Assembly (NCBI GenBank): GCA_964527205.1
Contig: CAZGQG010000035.1
Span: 1-17,945, forward strand
DNA: 17,945 nucleotides
Reading direction: 5' to 3'
Source: JARICQ01 sp964527205
GTDB lineage: Bacteria > Bacillota > Clostridia > Tissierellales > Tissierellaceae
In this document: positions 1-7,575 of the stretch, piece by piece
Layout of the letters: every line of letters starts with the position of its first letter
Position numbering within the stretch: the stretch's first letter is position 1
Translations under genes and position numbers: made by a program
Notes under the pieces: generated by a model
Database searches by the model: none
What the model saw: the letters and a program-made list of their open reading frames with translations, nothing else
Told to the model about the DNA's origin: nothing

Positions 1-15
1 AAGGAGGATGAGTAA

Positions 16-468
16 ATGAGCAATAAGATATCAAATGAAAGAAAAACCCTGTATTATATAGGACTAGGCCTAACAGTTCTTGGTGGAATTTTATTTATTT
101 CTTCTTTTTTTACTGTATTTGGAGATTTTAACAATCCTAGTTTTGACATGGGTATGCCTAGCTTTTTTCTAAGAGCTTTAATAGGTATGATATGCATGAT
201 TCTTGGCAGTATCTTAATGAATGTGGGAGCCAAGGGCAAGGCAGGGTCAGGACTTCTCCTAGATCCAGACAAGGCAAGGGAAGACCTTAAACCCTTCAGC
301 AGTGCCAAGGGCAAGATGATTAACGACATGGCAGATGAAGTTGATTTTTTAAAGAATAGGGGAGAAAAACCCCCAAAGAAAGAAAAGATTAAGATAAGAT
401 GTAGAGAGTGTAGGGGTCTTAATGATGAGGATGCACACTTTTGTAAACACTGTGGAGCCAAGCTCTAG
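16..468 (+). CDS. Small membrane protein with C-terminal zinc ribbon
   Basis: A 150-residue protein of unknown function. An AAGGAGG ribosome site at 1-7 lies 8 nt before the ATG, which fixes the start. Two hydrophobic segments (about residues 11-33 and 50-71) predict two membrane spans joined by a short loop. A charged cytoplasmic-type linker follows (about 75-125), then a C-terminal zinc ribbon with cysteines at 129, 132, 143 and 146 (CX2C-X10-CX2C, ending in the common CKHCGAKL form). Such ribbons bind one zinc and usually mediate protein or nucleic-acid contacts. The stop codon is only 3 nt from the stop of the convergent regulator gene, with no terminator between them, so the two transcripts must overlap at their 3' ends. 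I recognise the architecture but no named family. The promoter lies outside the window. Confidence 0.75.
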   Translation: MSNKISNERKTLYYIGLGLTVLGGILFISSFFTVFGDFNNPSFDMGMPSFFLRALIGMICMILGSILMNVGAKGKAGSGLLLDPDKAREDLKPFSSAKGKMINDMADEVDFLKNRGEKPPKKEKIKIRCRECRGLNDEDAHFCKHCGAKL

Positions 469-471
469 ATT

Positions 472-2022
472 TTATAGAGGATAATGGACAAAATCTAGAA
501 GCTTTATGGATAGGTTGATCATAAAGATTTCTTCCATATCATCAAGATCAATGGAGGAGATTTCTTTAATCTTATTTAGCCTGTAATTTATAGTGTTTCT
601 GTGAATATAAAGATCCTTTGATGTTTGAACCGCATTCCTATTTGCCCCTAAATAGCTCTTTAGAGTCATAAAATACTCTGTGCTATTTAAATTGTCATAG
701 TGGATTAGACTTAGGAGCTTTTTATTACAAAAATCTAATAGATCCCTATCTGAATCCACATTATGGAGAAGATGGTAAAATTTAAGCTTTTCATAGGGGT
801 GGAGATGGCCCTTTAAATTTAGCTTGCCTATTATATCCAAGGAGTCTATACACTGTTTATAGATCTTCGGCAGATCCAAGATATGATCAAACTTGGAGCT
901 TATGGACATGGTAATGTTTTGTTTTTCTAAAAAATTCATAAAATCCCTATTATTTTTAAAATTACTATAAAAGTCATCTTCATAATCTAGGATTACTAGG
1001 ACATATTGATCAAAAAATATAGACTTATGTCTTGGCAGGACTTCTTCTAAAAACTGTCTTAGATAATTGCTCCTGTGATTGGAGCTATTATATTTAGAAA
1101 TTTCAAAGCTTAGGAGATATAAATTATCTGGGATATGAATATTCTGGGCTCTGGCCTTTAAGCTAGCTTTATCAGAAATAGTCCCTTCCAATACATCTAT
1201 AATTAAATTTTCATATAAGAGTTCATCTGAGGTCCTGTAAAAGGGATCTTTTTTTAATTTCTGTGAAAGCACATCGCTAAGGAGCTTGATTATCTCATAG
1301 TGATTATTTTTAAAGCTTACTTCAGACTCTAAAGCCAGTACATAGCCTACAAGACTACCCTGGATGATAATCTTACTTACAAGCTTTCTAATAGGACTTT
1401 CTTCACAGATTACAATAAAGGGCTCATTGGTATTGGGAGCCTCCTTGACAGAGCCAATCTTCTTAACGGCTGCAATAAACTCATAGGAACAATAACCACG
1501 ATTAATACTTTCAAGCCAAAAGTGTTCTCTTATATCATCCTTATCAGAATTAGCCAAGACCTTGTAGCCTGAATCAATTATAATTACTGGATTATGTAGG
1601 AGATCTGAGCTAATCCCTGCGATTTCATCTATTTTCTTTTCCTTTATAAGCACATCTAACAATATTGCAGAACTATCCAATAGGGCATAGTCCTTGGCAA
1701 ATATATTTTTAATGCTTTTTAGCAAATCTTCAAAACTAATATTTTCCTTACATTCTATTATATTTACCTGTCTATCAAGCAGGGCCTTAAGATCATAATC
1801 TTCATCTCTTATTATAATTAAATTAGACCTAGAAATATTCCCAGTCTCCAATTTATTTAGGCTGGAAGCCCTACATAGATATAGTACATTTTTACGGAAA
1901 ATATCTATATCAGAACTCAATACGTCAGAATCAACAATATAGGACTGGCCCTTGTTCTTTGAGTGAAAGCCAGAGCTGTATTCTCTTAATTCATTGTATA
2001 TATCAATTAGTTTTATAGCCAT
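472..2022 (-). CDS. PucR/CdaR-family transcriptional regulator
   Basis: A 516-residue regulator, probably controlling the divergent reductase/SDR pair. The C-terminus (about 448-505) is the PucR-type helix-turn-helix: a TLKSYLGANRN segment, then LYIHRNTINYRLNKI, the hallmark 'HRNT-YRL' signature of this family. A GAF/PAS-like sensor region is suggested at about 120-260 by NPVIIIDSGYKVLANS. A CdaR-type degenerate GGDEF-like middle region may cover about 295-400. The ATG follows an AGGAGGAGGG ribosome site (complement of 2028-2037). Known members are usually ligand-responsive activators of neighbouring catabolic genes, such as purine, glycerate or amino-acid degradation. The ligand here cannot be predicted. 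Family assignment is firm; the target is inferred from divergent orientation and the repeated half-sites in the shared 174-nt intergenic region. Confidence 0.85.
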   Translation of the reverse strand: MAIKLIDIYNELREYSSGFHSKNKGQSYIVDSDVLSSDIDIFRKNVLYLCRASSLNKLETGNISRSNLIIIRDEDYDLKALLDRQVNIIECKENISFEDLLKSIKNIFAKDYALLDSSAILLDVLIKEKKIDEIAGISSDLLHNPVIIIDSGYKVLANSDKDDIREHFWLESINRGYCSYEFIAAVKKIGSVKEAPNTNEPFIVICEESPIRKLVSKIIIQGSLVGYVLALESEVSFKNNHYEIIKLLSDVLSQKLKKDPFYRTSDELLYENLIIDVLEGTISDKASLKARAQNIHIPDNLYLLSFEISKYNSSNHRSNYLRQFLEEVLPRHKSIFFDQYVLVILDYEDDFYSNFKNNRDFMNFLEKQNITMSISSKFDHILDLPKIYKQCIDSLDIIGKLNLKGHLHPYEKLKFYHLLHNVDSDRDLLDFCNKKLLSLIHYDNLNSTEYFMTLKSYLGANRNAVQTSKDLYIHRNTINYRLNKIKEISSIDLDDMEEIFMINLSIKLLDFVHYPL

Positions 2023-2052
2023 AATATCCCTCCTCCTCTAATCATAGTACAG

Positions 2053-2099
2053 TTTGCACAAAAAGGAAAGAATAAATCACTTGTGCAAGCTGCACAAAA
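2053..2099. promoter_or_regulatory. Putative operator: palindrome plus extra half-site in the divergent promoter region
   Basis: TTGTGCA (2081-2087), AGC, TGCACAA (2091-2097) is a perfect 7-bp-arm palindrome. A third copy, TGCACAA, lies at 2055-2061, and the two direct copies TGCACAAAA (2055 and 2091) are 36 bp apart. The sites sit between a PucR-type regulator and the genes it faces, which is where such regulators bind. No convincing sigma-A promoter is visible for the reductase gene, which would fit activation by the regulator. That binding is an inference. Confidence 0.5.
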
Positions 2100-2134
2100 T
2101 ATAAGGAGAAGATTGTATTGACCTTATATATGAA

Positions 2135-2147
2135 TCCCTGCCAGGGA
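2135..2147. repeat. Short perfect palindrome upstream of the reductase gene
   Basis: TCCCTG-C-CAGGGA has 6-bp arms around one central base and lies 49 nt before the reductase ATG. It could be a second operator or a small hairpin in the leader. It has no downstream T-run, so it is not an intrinsic terminator. It differs in sequence from the TTGTGCA sites. Confidence 0.35.
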
Positions 2148-2196
2148 ATGTTAAACTAATATCAATGAAGTTAAATATTTAACAGGAGGTTAGGAT

Positions 2197-4140
2197 ATGA
2201 ACTATACAAAATTATTTGAAAAAGGAAAAATTGGAAACTTAACATTAAAGAACAAAGTAGTTATGCCTGCTATGGGAACATCCCTGGCATCATCTACAGG
2301 AGAAGCAAGTGACAGAATGATTAGGTACTATGAAGAAAGAGCAAAGGGTGGCTGTGGCCTTATAATCACAGAGATAACAAGGGTTGATGAAATCACAGGG
2401 GTTGGTACCTTAAATCAACTTTCAGTTACAGAAGCCTATCAAATTCCTAGACTGGAAAGATTGGCTAGGGCAGTTCAAAAGCACGATACAAAAATATTTG
2501 TACAACTTCAACATCCAGGTAGACAATCACAAAGCAGACTTATTGATGGCAGACAAATTGCTGCACCAAGTGCAATACCATGCTCAACAGTAGGAGAAAT
2601 GCCAAGAGCCATGGAAACTGAAGAAGTAGAAGAACTGGTTAAAAAGTTTATAAAGGGAGCTAAGATAGCTCAAACAGCTGGAATTGATGGAGTAGAATTA
2701 CACGGTGCCCATGGATATCTAATAGGCCAATTCCTAAGTCCACTTACAAACAAGAGAACAGACAAGTATGGTGGATCCTTTATGAATAGGATGAAGTTTA
2801 TAACAGAAATAATTGTAGGAATAAGACATATATGTGGTCCAAACTACCCACTAATAGTGAGGATAGATGGGGACGAGTTTGTTGAAGGTGGAATCACACT
2901 AGATGAAGCTGTTAAGACAGCTGTATACTTAGAAAGCTTGGGAGTACATGCTATAAACGTAAGCTCTGGTACCTACGAATCAGGACCTACTATAATAGAG
3001 CCTGTTTCCTATCCTGAAGGATGGAAAAAACACTTAGCTCAAACTATAAAGGCTAATATAAGCATACCAGTAATAGCTTGTAATAATATAAAGACTCCAG
3101 CAGTTGCAGAAGAACTTTTAAATGAAGGAGTTTCAGACTTTATAGCCCTAGGTAGAGCACAATTAGCAGATCCAGAATTTGTTAATAAGGCTAGAGATGG
3201 AAGAGAAAAAGATATTAGACCTTGTATATCCTGCCTAGAATGTATAAGTAATTTAATGTCAGGTGTAACAGTAAGATGTGCTGTTAACTCAAAACTTGGC
3301 TATGAAGATGAATTTGATGGATTTGAGAAAAACGGTGAAGGTAGATTAGTAACAGTTATTGGTGGAGGACCAGCGGGAATGGAAGCTGCAAGAGTCCTAG
3401 CTGAAAAGGATTTCAAGGTAGTATTATTTGAAAAGAAAGCCTATCTTGGAGGTAGTGTTCATTTAGGAAGCATACCACCATGTAAGGACAAGCTAAAGGC
3501 TTTAATTGAAAACATGGAATATCAAATAAGAGAATTAGGAGTAGATGTAAGATTAAACACAGCTCCTAGTATAGAAGAGATAAAGGCTTTAGATCCATAT
3601 GCAGTTTATGTGGCCATGGGTGGTAATGATATAGTTCCACAAATGCCAGGCATAGATGGAGAAAATGTACTCCTTGCTACAGATATCTTAGATGAGGAAA
3701 TGGATATGACAGGTAAGAAAATAGTAGTTGCAGGTTCAGGTATGACAGGACTTGAAACAGCTGAATACTTAGCTGAAAAGGGTAATGAAGTACAAGTTAT
3801 AGAAATGATAGACACAATTGCACCAGGTGTATATGCTTCAGTAGTATATGACGTTACTTCAAGACTTAAGAAGTATGGAGTAGAAATGCACACAAGAAGA
3901 CAATTAGTAGCAGTGGAAGAAGGCAAGGCCCATATACTAAATACCTATAGCAATGAAAAATTAACATTAGATGCAGACTATGTAGTATTAGCTCTAGGTG
4001 TACGTGCACAAAATAATGAAGTTATAGAAGAAATATATGAGAATTTTGACAATGTAAGAGTTCTTGGAGACTCTGCTAGAGCAGGAAAAGTTTACGATGC
4101 AGTTAAGGCAGGCTTTGATAAAGCTTACACATTACAATAA
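2197..4140 (+). CDS. Enoate-reductase-type NADH:flavin oxidoreductase (FMN, 4Fe-4S, FAD)
   Basis: A 647-residue three-domain flavoenzyme of the 2,4-dienoyl-CoA reductase / 2-enoate reductase / BaiCD-BaiH / trimethylamine dehydrogenase family. Residues 1 to about 335 form the Old Yellow Enzyme (OYE)-type FMN barrel, with QLQHPGR at 103-109 and an HGYL motif whose Tyr174 corresponds to the usual active-site tyrosine, followed by the NKRTDKYGGS signature. Cysteines 343, 346, 349 and 361 (CX2CX2CX11C) should bind a 4Fe-4S cluster that passes electrons to FMN. Residues about 384-647 are the FAD/NAD(P)H region, with GxGxxG motifs at 389-394 and 513-518. AGGAGG at 2184-2189 supports the ATG. The short-chain dehydrogenase gene starts 17 nt downstream, so the two are co-transcribed. 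The likely chemistry is NAD(P)H-dependent reduction of a C=C bond conjugated to a carbonyl or CoA ester. The substrate is unknown. Confidence 0.9.
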   Translation: MNYTKLFEKGKIGNLTLKNKVVMPAMGTSLASSTGEASDRMIRYYEERAKGGCGLIITEITRVDEITGVGTLNQLSVTEAYQIPRLERLARAVQKHDTKIFVQLQHPGRQSQSRLIDGRQIAAPSAIPCSTVGEMPRAMETEEVEELVKKFIKGAKIAQTAGIDGVELHGAHGYLIGQFLSPLTNKRTDKYGGSFMNRMKFITEIIVGIRHICGPNYPLIVRIDGDEFVEGGITLDEAVKTAVYLESLGVHAINVSSGTYESGPTIIEPVSYPEGWKKHLAQTIKANISIPVIACNNIKTPAVAEELLNEGVSDFIALGRAQLADPEFVNKARDGREKDIRPCISCLECISNLMSGVTVRCAVNSKLGYEDEFDGFEKNGEGRLVTVIGGGPAGMEAARVLAEKDFKVVLFEKKAYLGGSVHLGSIPPCKDKLKALIENMEYQIRELGVDVRLNTAPSIEEIKALDPYAVYVAMGGNDIVPQMPGIDGENVLLATDILDEEMDMTGKKIVVAGSGMTGLETAEYLAEKGNEVQVIEMIDTIAPGVYASVVYDVTSRLKKYGVEMHTRRQLVAVEEGKAHILNTYSNEKLTLDADYVVLALGVRAQNNEVIEEIYENFDNVRVLGDSARAGKVYDAVKAGFDKAYTLQ

Positions 4141-4157
4141 GAGGAAGGTGATTGGAT

Positions 4158-5012
4158 ATGAAAGAATTTAAGGGAAAAGTAGCTGTTATAACAGGTGGGG
4201 CAAATGGAATAGGTTTAGCCCTTGCAGAGGAATCTATAAAAAGAGGAATGAAGGTAGTTATAGCAGATATATGTAAGGATGGACTAGAAGAAGCAGACAG
4301 GCGTTTTAAAGATATGGATGCAGATTATATAACCCTTTATGCAGATGTAACCAAGTACGAAGAAATGGAAATGATAGCTGAAAAAACTTTAGAAAAATAT
4401 GGTCAGGTAGACCTATTATTCAACAATGCTGGAGTAGTAATTCCAGGATCTATCTACAATCTACCTTTAAATGACATAGATTATATAATGCAGTCCAATG
4501 TATATAGCATACTTTACGGAATGAAGGTATTTATACCAATTATGGAAGAGCAGGATACACAGTGTCATGTTGTAAATACAGCAAGTGTGGCAGGCCTATT
4601 CTCAACACCAGGAATGCCAACCTACCATATGACAAAATTTGCCAATGTAGGACTTACTGAATCTGTAAATTATGAATTACAGGAAAAGGGATCCAAGGTT
4701 AAGATGTCCGTATTCTGTCCAGGCTTTATCCAAACAAAATTACACCTATGTGATGACAGAAGACCAGAAAGATTTGCCATTGATCCAGATAACCCATATT
4801 ACTCAAGTGCAGAATACAAGGCAGGGCTTAGAAGAGCAGAACATGTAATAACTACAGGTATACCAATAGACAGTGTAGGCATGAGCGTATTCCAAGCAAT
4901 AGAAGATGAGCAGTTCTATATCTTAACTCATCCACAATTCCAGCCTATAATAGGATTAAGAGTTAAAAATATCTTGGACATGAAAAATCCATCTGTAGAT
5001 TTATTTAAATAA
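4158..5012 (+). CDS. Short-chain dehydrogenase/reductase (classical SDR)
   Basis: A 284-residue classical SDR, longer than the usual ~250 because of a C-terminal extension. Cofactor motif TGGANGIG is at 12-19. Asp37 at the end of the second strand (VVIAD) favours NAD(H) over NADP(H). NNAG is at 89-92, and the catalytic tetrad is Asn114, Ser143, Tyr156, Lys160 (YHMTK). I chose the ATG at 4158 over an in-frame TTG at 4152. The AGGAAGG ribosome site (4142-4148) lies 9 nt from the ATG but only 3 nt from the TTG. It lies 17 nt downstream of the enoate-reductase-type gene in the same unit, so it probably acts on a hydroxyl or keto group of the same molecule, as SDRs do beside related flavoenzymes in bile-acid and steroid metabolism. 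That substrate class is only an analogy. Confidence 0.88.
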   Translation: MKEFKGKVAVITGGANGIGLALAEESIKRGMKVVIADICKDGLEEADRRFKDMDADYITLYADVTKYEEMEMIAEKTLEKYGQVDLLFNNAGVVIPGSIYNLPLNDIDYIMQSNVYSILYGMKVFIPIMEEQDTQCHVVNTASVAGLFSTPGMPTYHMTKFANVGLTESVNYELQEKGSKVKMSVFCPGFIQTKLHLCDDRRPERFAIDPDNPYYSSAEYKAGLRRAEHVITTGIPIDSVGMSVFQAIEDEQFYILTHPQFQPIIGLRVKNILDMKNPSVDLFK

Positions 5013-5035
5013 AACAATTTAGGATAAAAAAAGAG

Positions 5036-5067
5036 AGCTTTCAGACTTTGATCTGAGGGCTTTTTTT
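5036..5067 (+). terminator. Intrinsic terminator after the reductase/SDR unit
   Basis: AGCTTTCAGA (5036-5045), a 6-nt loop, then TCTGAGGGCT (5052-5061) form a 10-bp stem with two G-U pairs, running directly into seven T residues. It starts 24 nt after the SDR stop codon and closes that transcription unit. Confidence 0.88.
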
Positions 5068-5090
5068 GCTTACAAGTAGATTAAAGATTC

Positions 5091-5128
5091 TATTATTGAT
5101 AAAAAGCCCAATATCACATACAATAATA
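5091..5128 (+). promoter_or_regulatory. Promoter of the TetR gene with overlapping inverted repeat
   Basis: TTGATA (5096-5101), a 17-nt spacer and TACAAT (5119-5124) make a good sigma-A promoter 31 nt before the likely ATG. The 8-bp inverted repeat TATTATTG (5091-5098) / CAATAATA (5121-5128) overlaps both promoter boxes. It is a candidate autoregulatory operator, although the 22-nt gap between arms is wide for a single TetR dimer and the arms are AT-rich. Confidence 0.6.
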
Positions 5129-5155
5129 ATATAATATAAATAAAGGGTGAAGAAG

Positions 5156-5731
5156 ATGAGAGATTTATCTACTATAGAAAATAGGATATTGGATACTACC
5201 TTGTATCTTATAGGCAAGACAGGATCTTTTAATGTGCCTATTCGACAGATTGCCAAGGAGGCAGAGGTAAATGTTGGGGCCATTAACTATTATTTTAAGA
5301 CCAAAGAGGAATTTATGCTTTATGTAAAGCGTTTCTACATAAGAAACATGTTAGCAGCCTATGATGTTCTGGACCACGAAGATATAGACCCAGAGGAAAG
5401 GCTTATCCTAGCAGCCAATGAAATTATGGAATACACCTTAAAATACCCAGGCATACTTATAATCTTAAAGGAAGCCAGGGAAAGAAAGGACAAGGACGAG
5501 ACAGATAGGGAAATAATGGAGCTTACGGAAAAGCTCAATAGTAAATTCCATAATACTCTGAAGATAGTTCTCTCTGGAGGAGCTGACTTTGAGTACAAGA
5601 GGATAATCTTCCTATCCTCCATACTTTATCCTACAATTGTTGTTGACCTGGGAAATGTAGATAAGAAAATAATAGGAAAGAAAGAAGATAGGATAGAATA
5701 TATAAAATATGTCTTAGAAAAATTAAAATAA
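5156..5731 (+). CDS. TetR/AcrR-family transcriptional regulator
   Basis: A 191-residue one-component regulator. The N-terminal TetR DNA-binding domain covers about residues 8-55: ILDTTLYLIGKTG forms the first helices, IRQIAKEAEV the first part of the helix-turn-helix, and VGAINYYFKTKEEF the recognition helix with the typical YYF-K-KEE ending. The rest is the variable all-helical ligand-binding and dimer domain. I prefer the ATG at 5156, preceded by GGGTGA, over an in-frame GTG at 5147 that has no ribosome site. The gene has its own promoter and terminator, so it is monocistronic. Its targets could be itself, the upstream reductase/SDR unit or the downstream antiporter. Nothing in the sequence decides between these. 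Confidence 0.88.
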   Translation: MRDLSTIENRILDTTLYLIGKTGSFNVPIRQIAKEAEVNVGAINYYFKTKEEFMLYVKRFYIRNMLAAYDVLDHEDIDPEERLILAANEIMEYTLKYPGILIILKEARERKDKDETDREIMELTEKLNSKFHNTLKIVLSGGADFEYKRIIFLSSILYPTIVVDLGNVDKKIIGKKEDRIEYIKYVLEKLK

Positions 5732-5746
5732 AATATTGGTTAATTT

Positions 5747-5798
5747 ATACCTCCAAGAAGATGGTCTAGGATTTAGACTATATACTTGGAGGTATTTT
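5747..5798 (+). terminator. Intrinsic terminator after the TetR gene
   Basis: ATACCTCCAAG (5747-5757) pairs perfectly with CTTGGAGGTAT (5785-5795), followed by TTTTATT. The loop contains a second small hairpin, GTCTA (5764-5768) with TAGAC (5774-5778), giving a nested stem. It starts 15 nt after the TetR stop. Confidence 0.85.
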
Positions 5799-5832
5799 AT
5801 TGGGAAAATACTCTTAATTTCTATATTCTATC

Positions 5833-5928
5833 TAAAAAAATCCATAAAACATATGAAAATATAATAAAAAATATAAAAACACACATAAAAACACATAAAA
5901 AATAAAAAAACAAAAAAATATAAAAAAG
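5833..5928. other. A-rich tract upstream of the antiporter promoter
   Basis: About 95 nt made almost wholly of A runs broken by single T or C bases, with repeated ACACATAAAA-type units. It ends 13 nt before the -35 box of the antiporter promoter. A-tracts bend DNA and can act as UP elements for RNA polymerase; that role here is inferred from position. The reading frame on the opposite strand is a low-complexity artefact. Confidence 0.5.
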
Positions 5929-5941
5929 TTTTCTCAAATAC

Positions 5942-5970
5942 TTGAAAATTAGAAAATATAGGAGTACAAT
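5942..5970 (+). promoter_or_regulatory. Promoter of the cation:proton antiporter gene
   Basis: TTGAAA (5942-5947), a 17-nt spacer and TACAAT (5965-5970) form a near-consensus sigma-A promoter. Transcription would start around 5977, leaving a leader of only about 20-30 nt. Confidence 0.7.
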
Positions 5971-5996
5971 TAAATAGTTGGATAAAAAAATTGGAG

Positions 5997-7193
5997 ATGA
6001 TTATTTTGGATATACTTTTTAAAATTGCAATAATTATTTTGGCAGGACTTATTGGTGGAAGGGTGGCAAGTTTTTTCAAATTGCCTAATGTATCAGGCTA
6101 CATATTGGGAGGGCTTTTCATAGGTCCCTCACTTCTAGGAATAATAGGGCCAGGAGAGGCTCACAAGTTTAACCTGATAAATGACATAGCCCTTGGGGCC
6201 ATAGCCTTTAGCATAGGCCATGAATTCCTCCTTGAGGATATAAAGAAGATTGGCAAGAACATATTTATTATAACCCTATTTCAGGTAATAGGAACCATGA
6301 CCCTGGTTTTCATAACCATGTACAATATATTTGGTCAATCCTTTGCCTTTAGTCTGGTTATTTCAAGTATGGCTGCAGCTACAGCACCGGCAGGGGTCCT
6401 TCTTGTTATTAGGGAATTAAATGCTAGAGGGCCTTTGGTTAATACGATTTTACCTGTGGTTGCCATAGATGACGCCCTGGGACTTATGGCCTTTGGAATC
6501 TCACTTTCCATTGCCAAGATCCTAGCAGGAGCTTCTCAGATGAGTTTTCTACAAATGCTGGCAGCCCCTGTAATAGAAATCCTAGGCTCCTTAGCCCTTG
6601 GTCTTGTTCTAGGGATAATACTTAGCTTTATATCTAAAAAGGCCAAGAACAGGGATGAGCTCCTGTCTATGCTTATCTTAAGCATAATAGTGGCAAGCAG
6701 TTTGGCAAATCAAATGCATCTTTCAGCTCTGCTTACTAATATGATGCTAGGCTCTGTAGTTGTAAATCTTGTTCAAAATTCAAAGAGAATCTTTGACCTA
6801 GTGGCAGATATTACCCCTACAATCTACCTTATGTTCTTTACCCTAGCAGGAGCAGGATTAGATGTAAGGATCCTATCTAGTGTAGGACTTATAGGAGTCT
6901 TTTATATACTTGCAAGAAGCCTAGGCAAGATAGTAGGATCAGGTTTAGGAGCTAGATTTGTGGGATCTGAGCCCAATGTAGTAAAATATCTGGGAATGAG
7001 CTTGCTTCCCCTAGGAGGTATATCCATTGGACTTTCCATAATAGTAAGCAATGAATTGCCTCAATTTGGAGAAAGCATAGTTACCATAGTGCTCTTTAGT
7101 GTTCTTGTCTTTGAAATCCTAGGACCTATCTTTACCAAGTTAGGAATCCTAAATTCCAAGGAAGACCACTTAGAAGTTCACCACGCAAATTAA
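5997..7193 (+). CDS. CPA2/Kef-type cation:proton antiporter
   Basis: About 398 residues, almost all hydrophobic, with roughly 12 predicted membrane segments. It starts with the Kef/CPA2 signature (GGRVASFFKLPNVSGYILGG, then GPSLLG), carries TAPAG near residue 130, and has the ion-binding Asp-Asp pair at 158-159 (AIDDALGL). Antiporters of this family exchange Na+ or K+ for H+ across the cytoplasmic membrane. There is no C-terminal RCK/TrkA-N domain, so KefB/C-style nucleotide or glutathione gating is absent. The start is uncertain. ATG 5997 has GGAG directly against it, too close to serve as its ribosome site. TTG 6006 is correctly spaced (9 nt) from that GGAG, and TTG 5991 lies further upstream. 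It stands alone between its own promoter and terminator. Confidence 0.85.
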   Translation: MIILDILFKIAIIILAGLIGGRVASFFKLPNVSGYILGGLFIGPSLLGIIGPGEAHKFNLINDIALGAIAFSIGHEFLLEDIKKIGKNIFIITLFQVIGTMTLVFITMYNIFGQSFAFSLVISSMAAATAPAGVLLVIRELNARGPLVNTILPVVAIDDALGLMAFGISLSIAKILAGASQMSFLQMLAAPVIEILGSLALGLVLGIILSFISKKAKNRDELLSMLILSIIVASSLANQMHLSALLTNMMLGSVVVNLVQNSKRIFDLVADITPTIYLMFFTLAGAGLDVRILSSVGLIGVFYILARSLGKIVGSGLGARFVGSEPNVVKYLGMSLLPLGGISIGLSIIVSNELPQFGESIVTIVLFSVLVFEILGPIFTKLGILNSKEDHLEVHHAN

Positions 7194-7233
7194 ATAAGGA
7201 GAAGAAGTTAGAAAAAATAAATAGAATATATTT

Positions 7234-7278
7234 GATATAGGATTTTAGTATCTTTGCTAAAATCCTATATCTTCTTTT
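7234..7278 (+). terminator. Strong hairpin terminator after the antiporter gene
   Basis: GATATAGGATTTTAG (7234-7248) and CTAAAATCCTATATC (7257-7271) form a perfect 15-bp stem with an 8-nt loop, followed by TTCTTTTAT. The T-run is interrupted by a C, but the stem is long and perfect. Confidence 0.8.
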
Positions 7279-7290
7279 ATGTAAAATTAA

Positions 7291-7420
7291 AGATATTAAG
7301 GATATTAAGGATATTAAGGATATTAGGATATGAAGGATATTAGGGATATTAGGATATTAGGGATATGAAGGATATGAAGAATATTAGGGATATTAGGATA
7401 TTAATGATATTAAGGATATT
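7291..7420. repeat. Degenerate 8-9 bp minisatellite (consensus GGATATTAA)
   Basis: Fifteen consecutive units built around GATATTA, mostly 9 nt (AAGGATATT) with 8-nt and ATG-containing variants (GGATATGAA). Mixed 8- and 9-nt units break any reading frame, so it is not coding. It fills the gap between the antiporter terminator and the ilv promoter. Its origin is probably replication slippage. Confidence 0.85.
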
Positions 7421-7455
7421 AAAAAAATCAATGATACTAAGTATATCAGGATCTT

Positions 7456-7566
7456 ATGGATATAGAAGGAATCTTTAATAAAATTAATAAGCCATATAAT
7501 AGAGATAAGGACAAGCTTAGAGCAATCATTAATTGTGAGAAGATAAAATTAAATCTAAATAAATGA
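7456..7566 (+). CDS. Possible 36-residue ORF, unrecognised
   Basis: An ATG-to-TGA frame encoding a lysine- and asparagine-rich peptide that begins MDIEGIFNKINKPYN. Only a weak AGGA (7448-7451) precedes it, and no promoter is apparent. It lies between the minisatellite and the ilv promoter. It resembles no family I know and may be chance or a gene remnant. Confidence 0.15.
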   Translation: MDIEGIFNKINKPYNRDKDKLRAIINCEKIKLNLNK

Positions 7567-7575
7567 AAAATACTC

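Noticed and set aside
2101..2196. Sigma-A promoter for the first reductase gene (TTGACC at 2118 or TTGTAT at 2113)
   Set aside because: No acceptable -10 box lies 16-18 nt downstream of either. The true promoter may need an activator and cannot be placed.
5828..6079. Minus-strand frame rich in Phe and Tyr over the A-rich tract
   Set aside because: It is a low-complexity artefact of poly-A sequence and overlaps the antiporter start.
7291..7420. Repeat cluster considered as a CRISPR array
   Set aside because: Units are 8-9 nt, contiguous and without unique spacers; there are no cas genes.
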